From Lumbricus terrestris (lineage: Eukaryota > Annelida > Clitellata > Crassiclitellata > Lumbricidae): DNA of 64,000 nucleotides. The stretch is taken from assembly GCA_949752735.1 (NCBI GenBank), contig OX457037.1, forward strand, positions 16,076,517-16,140,516. The letters are read 5' to 3'. Made by a program: the position numbers and the translations under genes. Every line of letters begins with the position of its first letter. The first letter of the stretch is position 1. This document shows, piece by piece, positions 34,263 to 45,294 of this stretch. The notes beneath the pieces are model-generated. The model saw only the letters and a list, made by a program, of their open reading frames with translations, was not told where the DNA came from and made no database searches.

Positions 34263-34473
34263 ACGCATGCATGCTCAACGTTAAAAAATCACAAGTCAGC
34301 TAAACTGCAACCCGGCAGTTGGTGCATGATTAACCTTCGATCGTATGATTAGCGACTTCGATTGCTCGTCTGTGATGCTGCATTTACTGATTGCCTCTTG
34401 CATGTACATTGCTTAAATTTTAAGCTGTCAATTTATGCCTGAACGTAATAATAATTATTGTTGCTGGTTACAG

Positions 34474-34679
34474 AAAGCGATGAAAGACCCAGAGCAAGAG
34501 TGATCAAGTCTCAAGCAAACCATGAGTCAAATCAGATCTGGATCTTCGAGTCAGCCAGTGACGCCTTAAGACGTTTACGAGCCCCAGCACGACAACAAAT
34601 TATGGTTCGCAGAATGATGACGGGGAGGAGGACAGCGACAATGATGATAATGTTGATTTGTTGTTGTTGTTGTTTTTGA
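34474..34679 (+). CDS. Ricin-B type lectin, copy 2, last exon C
   Basis: It starts in phase 1 after TTACAG. It encodes RPRARVIKSQ and the third Q-x-W motif, NQIWIFE. The copy-1 stop is absent, and the frame runs on through SASDALRRLRA and then into a low-complexity stretch (TMMIMLICCCCC) to a stop at 34677-34679. The first part of the extension matches copy 3 (SASDTLRKLR). The second part is coded by triplet-repeat DNA and may be a decayed tail. Confidence 0.75.
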
Positions 34680-34750
34680 TGATGATGATGATGATGACGA
34701 CGACGACGATGACGGCGGCGGCGGCGGCGACGACGACGACAATGATGATT
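34675..34750 (+). repeat. (GAT/GAC/GGC)n repeat
   Basis: A short run of related triplets just after the copy-2 stop. Confidence 0.8.
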
Positions 34751-35891
34751 AATCTTACAAATTAATGATGATGAGTAATCTCACAAAGCACAATTTTTTA
34801 CAAAGTCGTGAGCACACAGCACAATCGATGTTCATGTGAAGCTAACTGCAAGACCATTTTCAAGTCGACATCATAAGCAGGGATGTAGCGTAATGTAATA
34901 CAATGTAATGCCATACCATGTAATTTCGTGTCATGTTACGTTAGCCTATGTCTTGTGTAAGTGATATCCTTGTAGGAGATTACCTACTAAAATAATCTGC
35001 TCATAGTCGATTGCCTGTCGAAAAACTTGAATTATGATATCTAAAACGGCTCCTTTCATAGGACCTATCACAGTGTATCACACCATCAATCTTTAATGAA
35101 TTAAATTTTTTCAACCATTGCATAAATTATTATTGAAGTGTTTCTAAATTGGGGAGTCGTCGAAATTATAGGAACACAATCTAGGCCCCTAATGATTTTT
35201 CGCCTTTCATTTATCCTAATAGATTTTGAATATTTTTCGTTATAGAATTTGGGTTAGTTTCTTTATCACAGAGTACTGTACTATAAGCGGATGGTGTTCT
35301 GCACAAATGGACCAACCACCAAAATTTCATTTTTTATTTTATTTTTCTATAAAATGAAGCATAATTTTCCGCACGTTTTGACACTAAGATCAACCTTGTA
35401 ACCCATCGGAATGATTAGTTAGTTAGTTAATTAATTTGTTAATTAATAGCTAAGCACTTCTGGACCAACGTCTCAAGTTCTCAACTCTGTTATGCACAAT
35501 TGGACCAAGCCATGTCCAAGTCACACTTAACCATAGATAGATGGTGACTTGGTCCATTTGCGCATGCATATCGTATGCGGACGCAACTAGACCAACTAAG
35601 TAAACACGCAACGAAGATGGAGCTAGAAGAATGTCCAGATGGTCAAAGGACTTACTTTTTGACGAATGTTTTACTTGAATAAGTGCTCAATAAGGCATAG
35701 TCTGTCCTACTTTGTTAATGAGTTATAAAAGCGCTTTGTTTTGATGAGTTATAAAGCGCTTCTCACTGTACTTCGCATAGGTTAATCAGTGGCACTTCCA
35801 GTGTGATCCATCGAAAACAAGTCTTAAGACAAGGGGGCAGAAACAGTAGTGACCCCCCGTTAAGATCTGAGCACGAGTTCTGGTATAGCAG

Positions 35892-36010
35892 GAAAGTTAT
35901 TCGACAACAAAGGTCAATGGGCCAACAGAGGCAATAGGCACGATGCTGGACTGTGGCAGTTCGAGACAGTGGGACAATTTGTATTAATTTCAGTTTCTGT
36001 GTTAAAATAA
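35892..36010 (+). CDS. Orphan lectin-like last exon
   Basis: After acceptor ATAGCAG the phase-1 frame reads GKLFDNKGQWANRGN... then GLWQFETVG, ending at TAA (36008-36010) with an overlapping AATAAA (36006-36011). The D-x-KG...W-x-F layout and the phase match the third repeat of ricin-B domains and exon C of the lectin copies, but similarity to them is low. No matching A or B exon is seen nearby. It could be a remnant of another lectin gene, an exon carried by the surrounding inverted-repeat element, or a chance frame. Confidence 0.35.
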
Positions 36011-36153
36011 ATATCAATAGCGGCGCCCTACTCCTTTATCCAGGCTTGGACTGGCACCATTATAAGAAGATCAGACGGTTTAAAGTCTACTACCACTGCT
36101 ACTGCTATCACCACCAATACCACCACGACTATTGCTGCCACTATCAATACTAC

Positions 36154-37602
36154 TGTGACGCGCGGGGGCGCCGCCTGTCCTAACGTTTCCACCCCCAAAT
36201 TAATGGGCTCTACTGTTGCGCGCCCCCTTAAGCGCGGTTGAGGAAAGCCGGGTCCTAGGTCAAAGGTTTTGGTGTCAATGGTAGCGGGTTCGAATCCTAA
36301 CCTAGGGTGTGAGCTTCTCTGGTTACCAAATTCCTCAGGATGGGCCGATATTGGACATATGTCAGCGGTGGCTGTTAAGCTCACAACAGCCCCACTAAAT
36401 GGGTGCTTATCTGGGTTCGATTCCTCAACTTTTCCCCAAGCTCCATCACCCACTTTACCTTCAGCTACCGACTTCACCATTGTTTCACATTCTTTCTGGC
36501 GGGAACTTAATTGGGCTTGCTGCATGGAAACTAGATTCAGCTCTTCGGCTAGACCGATTAAAATGCTACTCTGGCGCTCCATAAACTGTTCTATTGTAGT
36601 CATTTGCTTCTGTAATACAGCAGGGTCTAAGTCATCAGTATTGTCTGTAGTCCCCAACTCAAGGGTTTCTCTCGGACATAACTCATCTTCCTCTTGTTCT
36701 GTCCCTAAGACACTGTCCGTTTCCCTGTCGGAGTCCATTATAATTCGATAGCAGAAATCACTTCACAGTTCTCTATTCAAGTTTCATTTATTGTAGAATT
36801 AATCAAGCGACTGTCTGTCGTTCATTAGCAATTGTTTACACAGCCGATAAAATAGAATCAATATTAAAGATTCACTATTAAGGCCTTCCTAAAACGCCTA
36901 TGTCCCTTGACTAGCTTAAGTTTTATCAGATCAGTTCACAGACTGACTATTTCACACCTATCCGATCAGTTCACAGACTGAATATACCACAACTAATATT
37001 TGCACCATAATAGCGATACAAGTTTTATCTAATTACACTTAGTTCAGGTTCGAGCTCTATAGATTAGGTTGCCTATACTTCCCTGTTCCCATTGATATTT
37101 TAGGACAGCCGATCCACCGTTTTCCGTCCTGTAGAAAGTTATTGAGTCGTCGGCCGATGCCAGAATTTCTCCGTAGGAAGCGTATTATTAATTTAATCGT
37201 TGCCGGAAATCTTCGTAATTACACATCGATTCACAAGACATCGGAAGAACCTCGTCTTCTGCACTGAGAAACTTGCCAGAATCGAAAATACCATCAATTT
37301 GACCACGATTCACGATTTCCACCAGCATAGGTCTTACACGATTCAATTCTGCAGCCCGACTAAAGGTTTGCGCGTTAATTTGCCGCAAGAGAGCGCTTTT
37401 TGGCGCCTAAAACATCGCGTGATGTCTAACCAATCAAAAATCGCCGGTGGTGGAAAGTTCCATTGAAAAATGCATGGGAAACTAAATATAGCGATGACCG
37501 CATCGATCAGTGCTAAGCATAGCACCCGTGAATTCGTAATAGAAATAGCGGCCTTACTTAAGTAAATAAGTAAGGTAGCTTGTAGCAACCTGGTTCGCTA
37601 CA
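36154..37602 (-). repeat. 3' LTR of the large element
   Basis: 1449 bp, partner of 42896-44344. The duplicated ORF1 start here (36738) reads out into flanking host sequence and stops at 36028, giving a 236-codon frame that would be host-fused if translated. Confidence 0.92.
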
Positions 37603-38136
37603 CCCCCCACAACTTACTCTTAAATTTACCAGTACCCTGGTAAATTTAATAATACTTCGGAGCTCGAACCGGATACATAGTACTGGTATATCATCTAGCA
37701 TGCTACAGCTTACAATGTCTCAAAAGTTACATTAACAGGCATAGAAATTTGTACAATGGCTGATTATTAGTCAGTCATAAGGGTTCACATATGCCCAACA
37801 ACAGTTCTTAACTAACCGAGGTCCCCAAACTGACCAACAAAGTCTTACTAATCTCCTTATTCACATAAACTGTCACAGTTTTTATCATTAATACCTGCCA
37901 TCAGATTACATACATCATATAGCAATAATATCTCGGAAAGGTAAAACATAGCAATGCAGGACATAGCATTTCCAAGACAACTCAGTAACACAATTGTATA
38001 GTCCACATAAAATAACCAATTGAAATCATATCTTCATTTCACGACTAGTGTTATATGCTAGATCCCTCGATACTAACTTATAGGAGCCTGGTACATCTAA
38101 GCGATAACATCACTGCTTACAACCAACTCAGTAGCG

Positions 38137-38952
38137 TTAAACGAGGAATGGCCAGAACCATGCGGCCTTCTTAATAGTAAACAGCGTTATAACTATCGTT
38201 TCTACCTTCCACCACTCTCGACCAACAGGGTCCAGCAGGTCAGTTAGTGACGCGAGGAACACTTCCTCGGAAAGGGTGTTCGTTTGGGCTAAGAACCGGT
38301 GGGATACTTCCATGGCTAAGGTCCAGGTTCTGAAAGTCCACAGATTTTCCTCTTTCCACGGGGTTAGTGCGAGACCATTCCCCTGCCCGTAGGCCGACTC
38401 AGGAGTAGGATCTCCTACCTCCCTCCTCCAACGATTTATCACGTCTAGGATCCTGGGCACAGTTGCCACCGTGTGAATGGTAGCCACCACAATGGGCACA
38501 GTTTCAGCACAGGTCAAGAGGGCGGGTGTCGACTCTAACAGAGCATCTAACTCTGTCCGCCCAAATTCTAACGGTCCCCTTTCGTAGAAGTATCGCACCA
38601 ACATCCAGCTTACCCCAATCATTTCCAACCTGCTGGGAGTTTGACTGTCACCAGGCAGCTCATTTAGTTCCAGTAGAGAGGCTGTCCTCTGCGGAAGCTG
38701 CCCCAGAATACTCAAACTATCCGGACCTGACCCTAACGAGGGTTGTACTACGCCTTCACTGTTCGACATGGAGTCGGGTAGTTCCTCAACAGATTCCACC
38801 ATATTACAGCCCGACGGAGTTGGACTCGCTGCAGCTGAAACTTCCTCTGATGATATCTCAATTGTTGGGTCAGCTTTCCCTTCCACTTCAGCCTCCTCAT
38901 GACTTCCTACCCACGGGGATATCAAATCCAAGATGTCAATCTTATCTTCCAT
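38137..38952 (-). CDS. ORF2 of the large element, function unknown
   Basis: 271 residues, starting MEDKIDILD and rich in acid and serine up to about 110. The second half has two hydrophobic stretches (around VPIVVATIHTVATV and a C-terminal VITLFTIKKAAWFWPFLV). The order resembles a membrane-associated protein, and the position near the 3' LTR is where env-like genes lie in some elements, but I see no known envelope motif. It has stayed open in a young copy, so it may be functional. Confidence 0.5.
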   Translation of the reverse strand: MEDKIDILDLISPWVGSHEEAEVEGKADPTIEISSEEVSAAASPTPSGCNMVESVEELPDSMSNSEGVVQPSLGSGPDSLSILGQLPQRTASLLELNELPGDSQTPSRLEMIGVSWMLVRYFYERGPLEFGRTELDALLESTPALLTCAETVPIVVATIHTVATVPRILDVINRWRREVGDPTPESAYGQGNGLALTPWKEENLWTFRTWTLAMEVSHRFLAQTNTLSEEVFLASLTDLLDPVGREWWKVETIVITLFTIKKAAWFWPFLV

Positions 38953-40852
38953 GCCAACTGGTTGTTTCGGTCTGTAAGAAGATTAATCGTTTAACGTAAC
39001 CCCATTAACTACACATAGTTACAATCACCTAGCTTAACTACTTTTAGCAATTATTCACAATGAAACTTAACTACATGTACCTACTACTTCCAGCAATTGC
39101 TCAGAGCCACGAAACGAGAGAAAAGTCCTCTAAACACATATAACATCATGCTCTGGCACCAAATCCTACATTAATCCATTATTACATTTCTATACAGTAG
39201 TAGTCTTATACAGAATTGCACATATAATAATCCAATCTACAATAATCGCTATAGAAGAATCAATACCTTATGCAATTTTATGGTTATGCTACTATACTAA
39301 ATCTCAGGTACACAAGAGTCTGAGGCCATAATCCATTTAAACTTGTCATCAAAAGCCACAAAATGGGAAATGCATCTTCAAGCACACTCAGTCACTCTCA
39401 TTCATACTACCTTACACTATCTCTTAGGCAATGTTTGATATCCACAAACCATCTTTTCTACTGCAATCCGAAACCAAGGTTCACCCATTCCCCAAGCCAA
39501 ACATATACAGCAACTTAAAACTTAAGCCGTGTTTTACAGGCACGCATTCCTTTTACAACAAGCCACTGCTACAGAGATGAAGCAACGTCAGATCATAAAC
39601 CTAGGGTACTAATAATGCATACCAACATGCACACATTTCAACATTACATCAAGGCTTAGCTACCTGGATCGAAGAAGGAATTACTGCTCAGTTAAGCATA
39701 CCCAAGGCATAAAGGATTTATTCCCATATCCTATAATAGTCTATTACATTACAATCCTTGCAAGAAGTAGTCTAAGACTGGACGAATTCATCCACAGGCC
39801 CAGCTTCACCATTGCATGCAATCTCCACTGCCTGCTACAGTGATTCTGCCTCTAAGTCTATAATCCAACTTACTCACTAACTCTCAGGGCGATGCTTACA
39901 ATTGGGTGCTCTACTCAACCTTACTACACAATCTAGCACCACATCATCACCAAGTTACTCATTCATCCAATCACACAAGGTTATCCTTCAATCACCACGC
40001 AGAATGCTAATTACTTCTACCATAGCATATTATAATCATAATCTTTTAACTTGCAATCATTATTATGCACATAACATACAAGCACAAAATTTGCCCTTCT
40101 TCGTGGCAACAAGAAGCAATTCAAATATTTAAACTGAGTTTAAAACTACCCTTTTTATTTCAACTAAAGGACTACTCTTGAAGCATTACGCTGGAGCTCA
40201 TACTTACTAAATGCCCTTGTAGCATCACATCACTCTACATTACTTTCTTGTAACTGCTACTAAACACTTACTGTAAACATTTTCACATAGTTATAGTCAA
40301 CTAGCCTACATCAGAAAGCACAGCATTTATGCACAAGAAAATAAAACAATGTATTCCCACATCACAAAGTTACATCCCATCATAAAGCAAATAAAACAGA
40401 GAAGATTCTATTCTCCCATCGCTTACTCTCGTCGCCATTACACGACCTGGAGGGATTCTACACGAAACAAGTACAAGTATCTTTACTTGGTTATCTTTTC
40501 TCTTATTCACATTTCTTTATTATTCATCTCATCTACATAGTTACTTTTATCATCAGAGGACACACAGGTAATCTGAAACACTTAAGCTACACTTCACACG
40601 AATAAAACTATGCATTCTTACTTAACATATATCATCATATTACACTTCATTACTGTAATCAACTTTCACATTTTTACACAGTAAGAAAGCACAATATATC
40701 AAAGCACATTAAAAGAAAAATGTAAACCTACATCTCAAGGTCACATATAATATCATCAAAACACAACTAAAGCAGAGAAGACTCTATTCTCTATTCACCT
40801 ACTTGTCGCCATTATGCGACAGGACTACCCTATCATATCACATTACATCACA
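38953..40852. other. Non-coding interior of the large element
   Basis: About 1.9 kb between ORF2 and ORF1, A/T-rich and without long frames. It probably replaced the pol region of an ancestral element. Confidence 0.6.
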
Positions 40853-43480
40853 TTACGCTTGCCACAGTCTCGCCAGCATTGCGAGTCTGTTTCCTCCGGT
40901 GAGTTTGATCCTCTGGTCGACACCAGACTTTGGGCAGCGAGTGACCATGTAGAGTGCATCTGACTCTTCCACTCGCATTGATTCGACAGATGGCATCACT
41001 GGAGGAAGGCAAGTTCCACCCCGGAAGGAACTATTGGGATCGACCCGAGGATGCACATCCGATTGGCGTAGGATTCGGGCTGCCACCTCAGCAGGGCAGA
41101 GATTTTCGAAGCGGCTGGACTCGGCAGAATTCTTTTCTGGAACCACAGTTTCTGATTCGACGGTTTCTGTCTGCACGGCACCGATTTCTTGTACGATTTC
41201 CATCTCTGGTAGCACTGTTCGAATTTCGACATTCGATTTACTGTTCGTTTCAATGTTCAGAGAATTTTGCAGGTCACAGACAGTTTGTTTTGCTCGCTGA
41301 CTCTGCTTCAGACTGTTTCTGCAAGACACGTTCAGCTGAAGATTTCGCACAAGGATCCATCCTTTCCCTACATGCCACAGGACAGCTTCCTTCACCATCC
41401 AGGAGAGACCGAGAATGAGCTCAGTGACCTGTTTGGTCACTAGGCAAGGAATTCCGACATTCGTTTCACTGTTCGGTTCAACGCTCAGAGAGTTCTGCAT
41501 GTTTCGAAAAGTTCGTTTTGCTCGGTGACACTGTTTCGCACTGTTTCTGCAAAGAACGTTCGGCCGACAGTTCAAACGAGATTTTACTTTCTCGCTCGAT
41601 GGATCAGCAGCTGAGTTCTGAACTTTCTCAGCGGCTTCTTTCTTTTCCGTGTTGGTTGATGGAGTTGCAGTACCACCAGTTGACGCTCGATTTTTAGCTG
41701 CAACTTCTTCTGCTGGGAAAGAAAGACTGACTGTCTTCCCTTCAGTTGTCGGCAGACAGTGACCTTGACCGTTCTCTTGACAGTTCAGTCTGGCTAAGCT
41801 GAATATTTCTGACGATGAATTCAGCTTCATGACGTTGACAGAATTTTCCATGACTGTGCGCGTCATGGGCCACGGTTGCATCTGGATCGGAAGAGAAACT
41901 GCTTCCGCGTAGACAAGGAAGACTGGAGCAGGTTGAACCATCTTCTGACTGCAGTGCGCATACATGGGCTGACTGTTAGCCCCATGTACGTATTCGTAGC
42001 TGTGCCTGACTCGAGTTTCCGACGACAGAGACACCGTAGACATGATCGGTCGACTCAGAGCAGATGTGTACGCGAACATCTGAGGAGCAGACGCGAAGCT
42101 TGTGAGGTTTCTTCCCAGTTCTGCTTTCGACTCGCAGAACATGACATCAGAAGCAGCCGAGGTGACTGAAGCAGTCACTTGTGACAGCGGATTACTCGGT
42201 GACCGGAATTTTTCTGCTTCAGGAACCGACGAGGGGGAAAAGGTGGCAGCCCGATGAATAGCGGTCGCTGGCTGGCGAGGATGTGCATCCCATGTTCCCA
42301 CGTGGTCGTCGCTCAGCAACGAAGAATCCCCCGATTTTCCATCTGAAACTACAAGTCTAGGATTAGCACAAATTCTACCCTCGTTTTGTTCTACCCTTAA
42401 CGCTTTTGGTTCGAGTTCAACTCTATGTAGCGCTCGCAAGTCGGTAACTTCTGAATCATCGTCTTCAGATTTATTTTCGATTCCAATTCTAACTAATTTA
42501 TCTTGTTTTCGACGCATGTAATTTTCAAAGTCAAAATCTCTATACAAAACATTTGTATCATAATAATACATTGCTTGACCATGCAACATGTCAGTTGTAT
42601 TTACTCTTTGACCTTGACCTCGACCTTGTAAATCATTTACCTTTTGACCTTGTAAGTCATTTACCTTTTGACCTTGTAAGTCATTTACCTTTTGACCTTG
42701 ACCTTGTAAATCCTTTGGTCTATCACCAAAGTATTTCATCTGTACATCCATTCTTCTTGGATCTTGTGAAAAATTTTCTTTTCCATTTTCCACTTCTTCC
42801 CATAAATCTTCTGTTCTACTAAATCTGGGATCCATTATTATTTTACCCTCTGACCCATGACCTTTTATAGCTTCACCCCACTTGCTGGAACCAATTGTGA
42901 CGCGCGGGGGCGCCGCCTGTCCTAACGTTTCCACCCCCAAATTAATGGGCTCTACTGTTGCGCGCCCCCTTAAGCGCGGTTGAGGAAAGCCGGGTCCTAG
43001 GTCAAAGGTTTTGGTGTCAATGGTAGCGGGTTCGAATCCTAACCTAGGGTGTGAGCTTCTCTGGTTACCAAATTCCTCAGGATGGGCCGATATTGGACAT
43101 ATGTCAGCGGTGGCTGTTAAGCTCACAACAGCCCCACTAAATGGGTGCTTATCTGGGTTCGATTCCTCAACTTTTCCCCAAGCTCCATCACCCACTTTAC
43201 CTTCAGCTACCGACTTCACCATTGTTTCACATTCTTTCTGGCGGGAACTTAATTGGGCTTGCTGCATGGAAACTAGATTCAGCTCTTCGGCTAGACCGAT
43301 TAAAATGCTACTCTGGCGCTCCATAAACTGTTCTATTGTAGTCATTTGCTTCTGTAATACAGCAGGGTCTAAGTCATCAGTATTGTCTGTAGTCCCCAAC
43401 TCAAGGGTTTCTCTCGGACATAACTCATCTTCCTCTTGTTCTGTCCCTAAGACACTGTCCGTTTCCCTGTCGGAGTCCAT
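40853..43480 (-). CDS. ORF1, gag-like protein starting in the LTR
   Basis: 875 residues. About 1-195 come from the LTR: an acidic start (DSDRETDSVLG) and a probable coiled coil near 40-90. The frame then runs through the primer site. Near 255-290 an 8-residue unit, GQKVNDLQ, is repeated, coded by a 24-bp tandem repeat (about 42620-42715). The middle is Ser/Thr-rich without domains I can name. Two related blocks of about 40 residues (around CRNSAKQCHRAKRT and CRNSLKQSQRAKQT) flank a segment LILGLSWM...GWILV that recalls the ILG end of retroviral-type aspartic proteases. No clear D-S/T-G site is seen. Probably a gag or gag-protease remnant; weakly assigned. Confidence 0.55.
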   Translation of the reverse strand: MDSDRETDSVLGTEQEEDELCPRETLELGTTDNTDDLDPAVLQKQMTTIEQFMERQSSILIGLAEELNLVSMQQAQLSSRQKECETMVKSVAEGKVGDGAWGKVEESNPDKHPFSGAVVSLTATADICPISAHPEEFGNQRSSHPRLGFEPATIDTKTFDLGPGFPQPRLRGRATVEPINLGVETLGQAAPPRVTIGSSKWGEAIKGHGSEGKIIMDPRFSRTEDLWEEVENGKENFSQDPRRMDVQMKYFGDRPKDLQGQGQKVNDLQGQKVNDLQGQKVNDLQGRGQGQRVNTTDMLHGQAMYYYDTNVLYRDFDFENYMRRKQDKLVRIGIENKSEDDDSEVTDLRALHRVELEPKALRVEQNEGRICANPRLVVSDGKSGDSSLLSDDHVGTWDAHPRQPATAIHRAATFSPSSVPEAEKFRSPSNPLSQVTASVTSAASDVMFCESKAELGRNLTSFASAPQMFAYTSALSRPIMSTVSLSSETRVRHSYEYVHGANSQPMYAHCSQKMVQPAPVFLVYAEAVSLPIQMQPWPMTRTVMENSVNVMKLNSSSEIFSLARLNCQENGQGHCLPTTEGKTVSLSFPAEEVAAKNRASTGGTATPSTNTEKKEAAEKVQNSAADPSSEKVKSRLNCRPNVLCRNSAKQCHRAKRTFRNMQNSLSVEPNSETNVGIPCLVTKQVTELILGLSWMVKEAVLWHVGKGWILVRNLQLNVSCRNSLKQSQRAKQTVCDLQNSLNIETNSKSNVEIRTVLPEMEIVQEIGAVQTETVESETVVPEKNSAESSRFENLCPAEVAARILRQSDVHPRVDPNSSFRGGTCLPPVMPSVESMRVEESDALYMVTRCPKSGVDQRIKLTGGNRLAMLARLWQA
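42878..42893 (-). promoter_or_regulatory. Candidate primer binding site, large element
   Basis: Two bases inside the 5' LTR the minus strand reads TGGTTCCAGCAAGTGG, beginning with the TGG expected for pairing with tRNA CCA. I could not assign the tRNA. The site lies inside the ORF1 coding sequence and is translated. Confidence 0.6.
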
Positions 43481-44344
43481 TATAATTCGATAGCAGAAAT
43501 CACTTCACAGTTCTCTATTCAAGTTTCATTTATTGTAGAATTAATCAAGCGACTGTCTGTCGTTCATTAGCAATTGTTTACACAGCCGATAAAATAGAAT
43601 CAATATTAAAGATTCACTATTAAGGCCTTCCTAAAACGCCTATGTCCCTTGACTAGCTTAAGTTTTATCAGATCAGTTCACAGACTGACTATTTCACACC
43701 TATCCGATCAGTTCACAGACTGAATATACCACAACTAATATTTGCACCATAATAGCGATACAAGTTTTATCTAATTACACTTAGTTCAGGTTCGAGCTCT
43801 ATAGATTAGGTTGCCTATACTTCCCTGTTCCCATTGATATTTTAGGACAGCCGATCCACCGTTTTCCGTCCTGTAGAAAGTTATTGAGTCGTCGGCCGAT
43901 GCCAGAATTTCTCCGTAGGAAGCGTATTATTAATTTAATCGTTGCCGGAAATCTTCGTAATTACACATCGATTCACAAGACATCGGAAGAACCTCGTCTT
44001 CTGCACTGAGAAACTTGCCAGAATCGAAAATACCATCAATTTGACCACGATTCACGATTTCCACCAGCATAGGTCTTACACGATTCAATTCTGCAGCCCG
44101 ACTAAAGGTTTGCGCGTTAATTTGCCGCAAGAGAGCGCTTTTTGGCGCCTAAAACATCGCGTGATGTCTAACCAATCAAAAATCGCCGGTGGTGGAAAGT
44201 TCCATTGAAAAATGCATGGGAAACTAAATATAGCGATGACCGCATCGATCAGTGCTAAGCATAGCACCCGTGAATTCGTAATAGAAATAGCGGCCTTACT
44301 TAAGTAAATAAGTAAGGTAGCTTGTAGCAACCTGGTTCGCTACA
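42896..44344 (-). repeat. 5' LTR of the large element (contains the ORF1 start)
   Basis: 1449 bp, unusually long. ORF1 begins at 43480 on the minus strand, so about 585 bp of the LTR is coding and about 195 residues are translated from it. The remaining 860 bp upstream would hold the promoter. On the + strand a GGTTCGAATCC word (near 43032) looks like a pol III B box, but no A box is near. Confidence 0.92.
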
Positions 44345-44671
44345 CTACTACTGGTCATTGGACCCATTTAGCAGCATCAGAATGAAACAATTACCCACAA
44401 TTTCTTTGGGATTCAAATGGACCAACCCACAAAATATCCACAAATTCCCAGTACACAAATGGACCAACTCACAAATTCCTTTTTTATTTCAAAATCTCTA
44501 ACATATTATTGAAACCAATATTACCCGTTTATCAATAGTATATTATTTTGTACTATTACATGATTTAATTCAAAATTTTTCCACTCGAATCGAAAAAGTA
44601 ATTTAAAAATAATCGTTTTCTGGACATTAATGAATTTGGTGGTTGGTCCACTTGTGCATGACACCATCCAA

Positions 44672-44796
44672 GTATGTATGTATGTATGTATGTATGTATG
44701 TATGTATGTATGTATGTATGTATGTATGTATGTATGTATGTATGTATGTATGTATGTATGTATGTATGTATGTATGTATGTATGTATGTATGTATG

Positions 44797-44830
<34 letters not shown>

Positions 44831-45294
44831 TGTATGTATGTATGTATGTATGTATGTATGTATGTATGTATGTATTAATGTATGTATGTATGTATGTATG
44901 TAAGTATGTATGTATGTATGTATGTATGTATGTATGTGTGTGTGTGTAAGTATGTATGTATGTATGTATGTATGTATGTATACATACATACATTGTATAC
45001 ATACATACATACATACATACATACATACATGTATTGAATGTATACATACATACATACATGCATACATACATACATACATACATACATACATACATACATA
45101 CATACATACATACATTGTATGTATGTATGTATATATGTGTGTGTGTATGTATGTATGTATGTATGTATGTAAGTAAGTATGTATGCATGTATGTATGTAT
45201 GTATGTATGTATGTATGTATGTATGTATGTATGTATGTATGTATGTATGTATGTATGCATGCATGCATGCATGCATGTATGTATGTATGTATGT
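44672..45294. repeat. (TATG)n microsatellite with an inverted block
   Basis: About 310 bp of TATG, then a block of CATA repeats (about 44981-45115), then TATG again. The strand switch makes large imperfect palindromes. The array continues at 47683 beyond a DNA transposon that inserted into it. MYVC- and HTYI-repeat frames are artefacts. Confidence 0.92.

Larger units (their letters stand above)
36154..44344 (-). mobile_element. Large LTR retrotransposon without reverse transcriptase
   Basis: 8191 bp on the minus strand with two 1449-bp LTRs, identical by eye, TG...CA ends and a 4-bp target duplication CTAC (36150-36153, 44345-44348). It has a primer site and a purine tract (GTGGGGGG next to 37602). 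It carries an 875-codon ORF that begins inside the 5' LTR and a separate 271-codon ORF. No reverse transcriptase, integrase or RNase H is visible, so it must rely on another element. Its LTR identity implies recent copying. Confidence 0.9.
35289..44669. mobile_element. Possible DNA element with GGATGGTGT ends, split by an LTR element
   Basis: The left end reads GGATGGTGTTCTGCACAAAT and the right end, read inward, GGATGGTGTCATGCACAAGT. Both continue GGACCAACCACCAAA, giving an inverted repeat of about 38 bp. Without the LTR element at 36154-44344 the unit would be about 1.19 kb. Inside both arms the word TGGACCAA recurs (for example near 35461, 35504, 44408 and 44459). I could not define a target duplication, so the outer limits are tentative. 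It would enclose the orphan lectin-like exon at 35.9 kb. Confidence 0.45.

Noticed and set aside
34015..34278. Frame of FIHS/FVHS repeats
   Set aside because: Product of the (GAAT)n LINE tail.
36280..36300. tRNA gene suggested by a GGTTCGAATCC B box in the large LTR (also near 43032)
   Set aside because: No A box at the right distance and no cloverleaf; the word lies in an LTR present twice.
40954..41418. 154-codon + frame opposite ORF1 of the large element
   Set aside because: Shadow of the minus-strand ORF.
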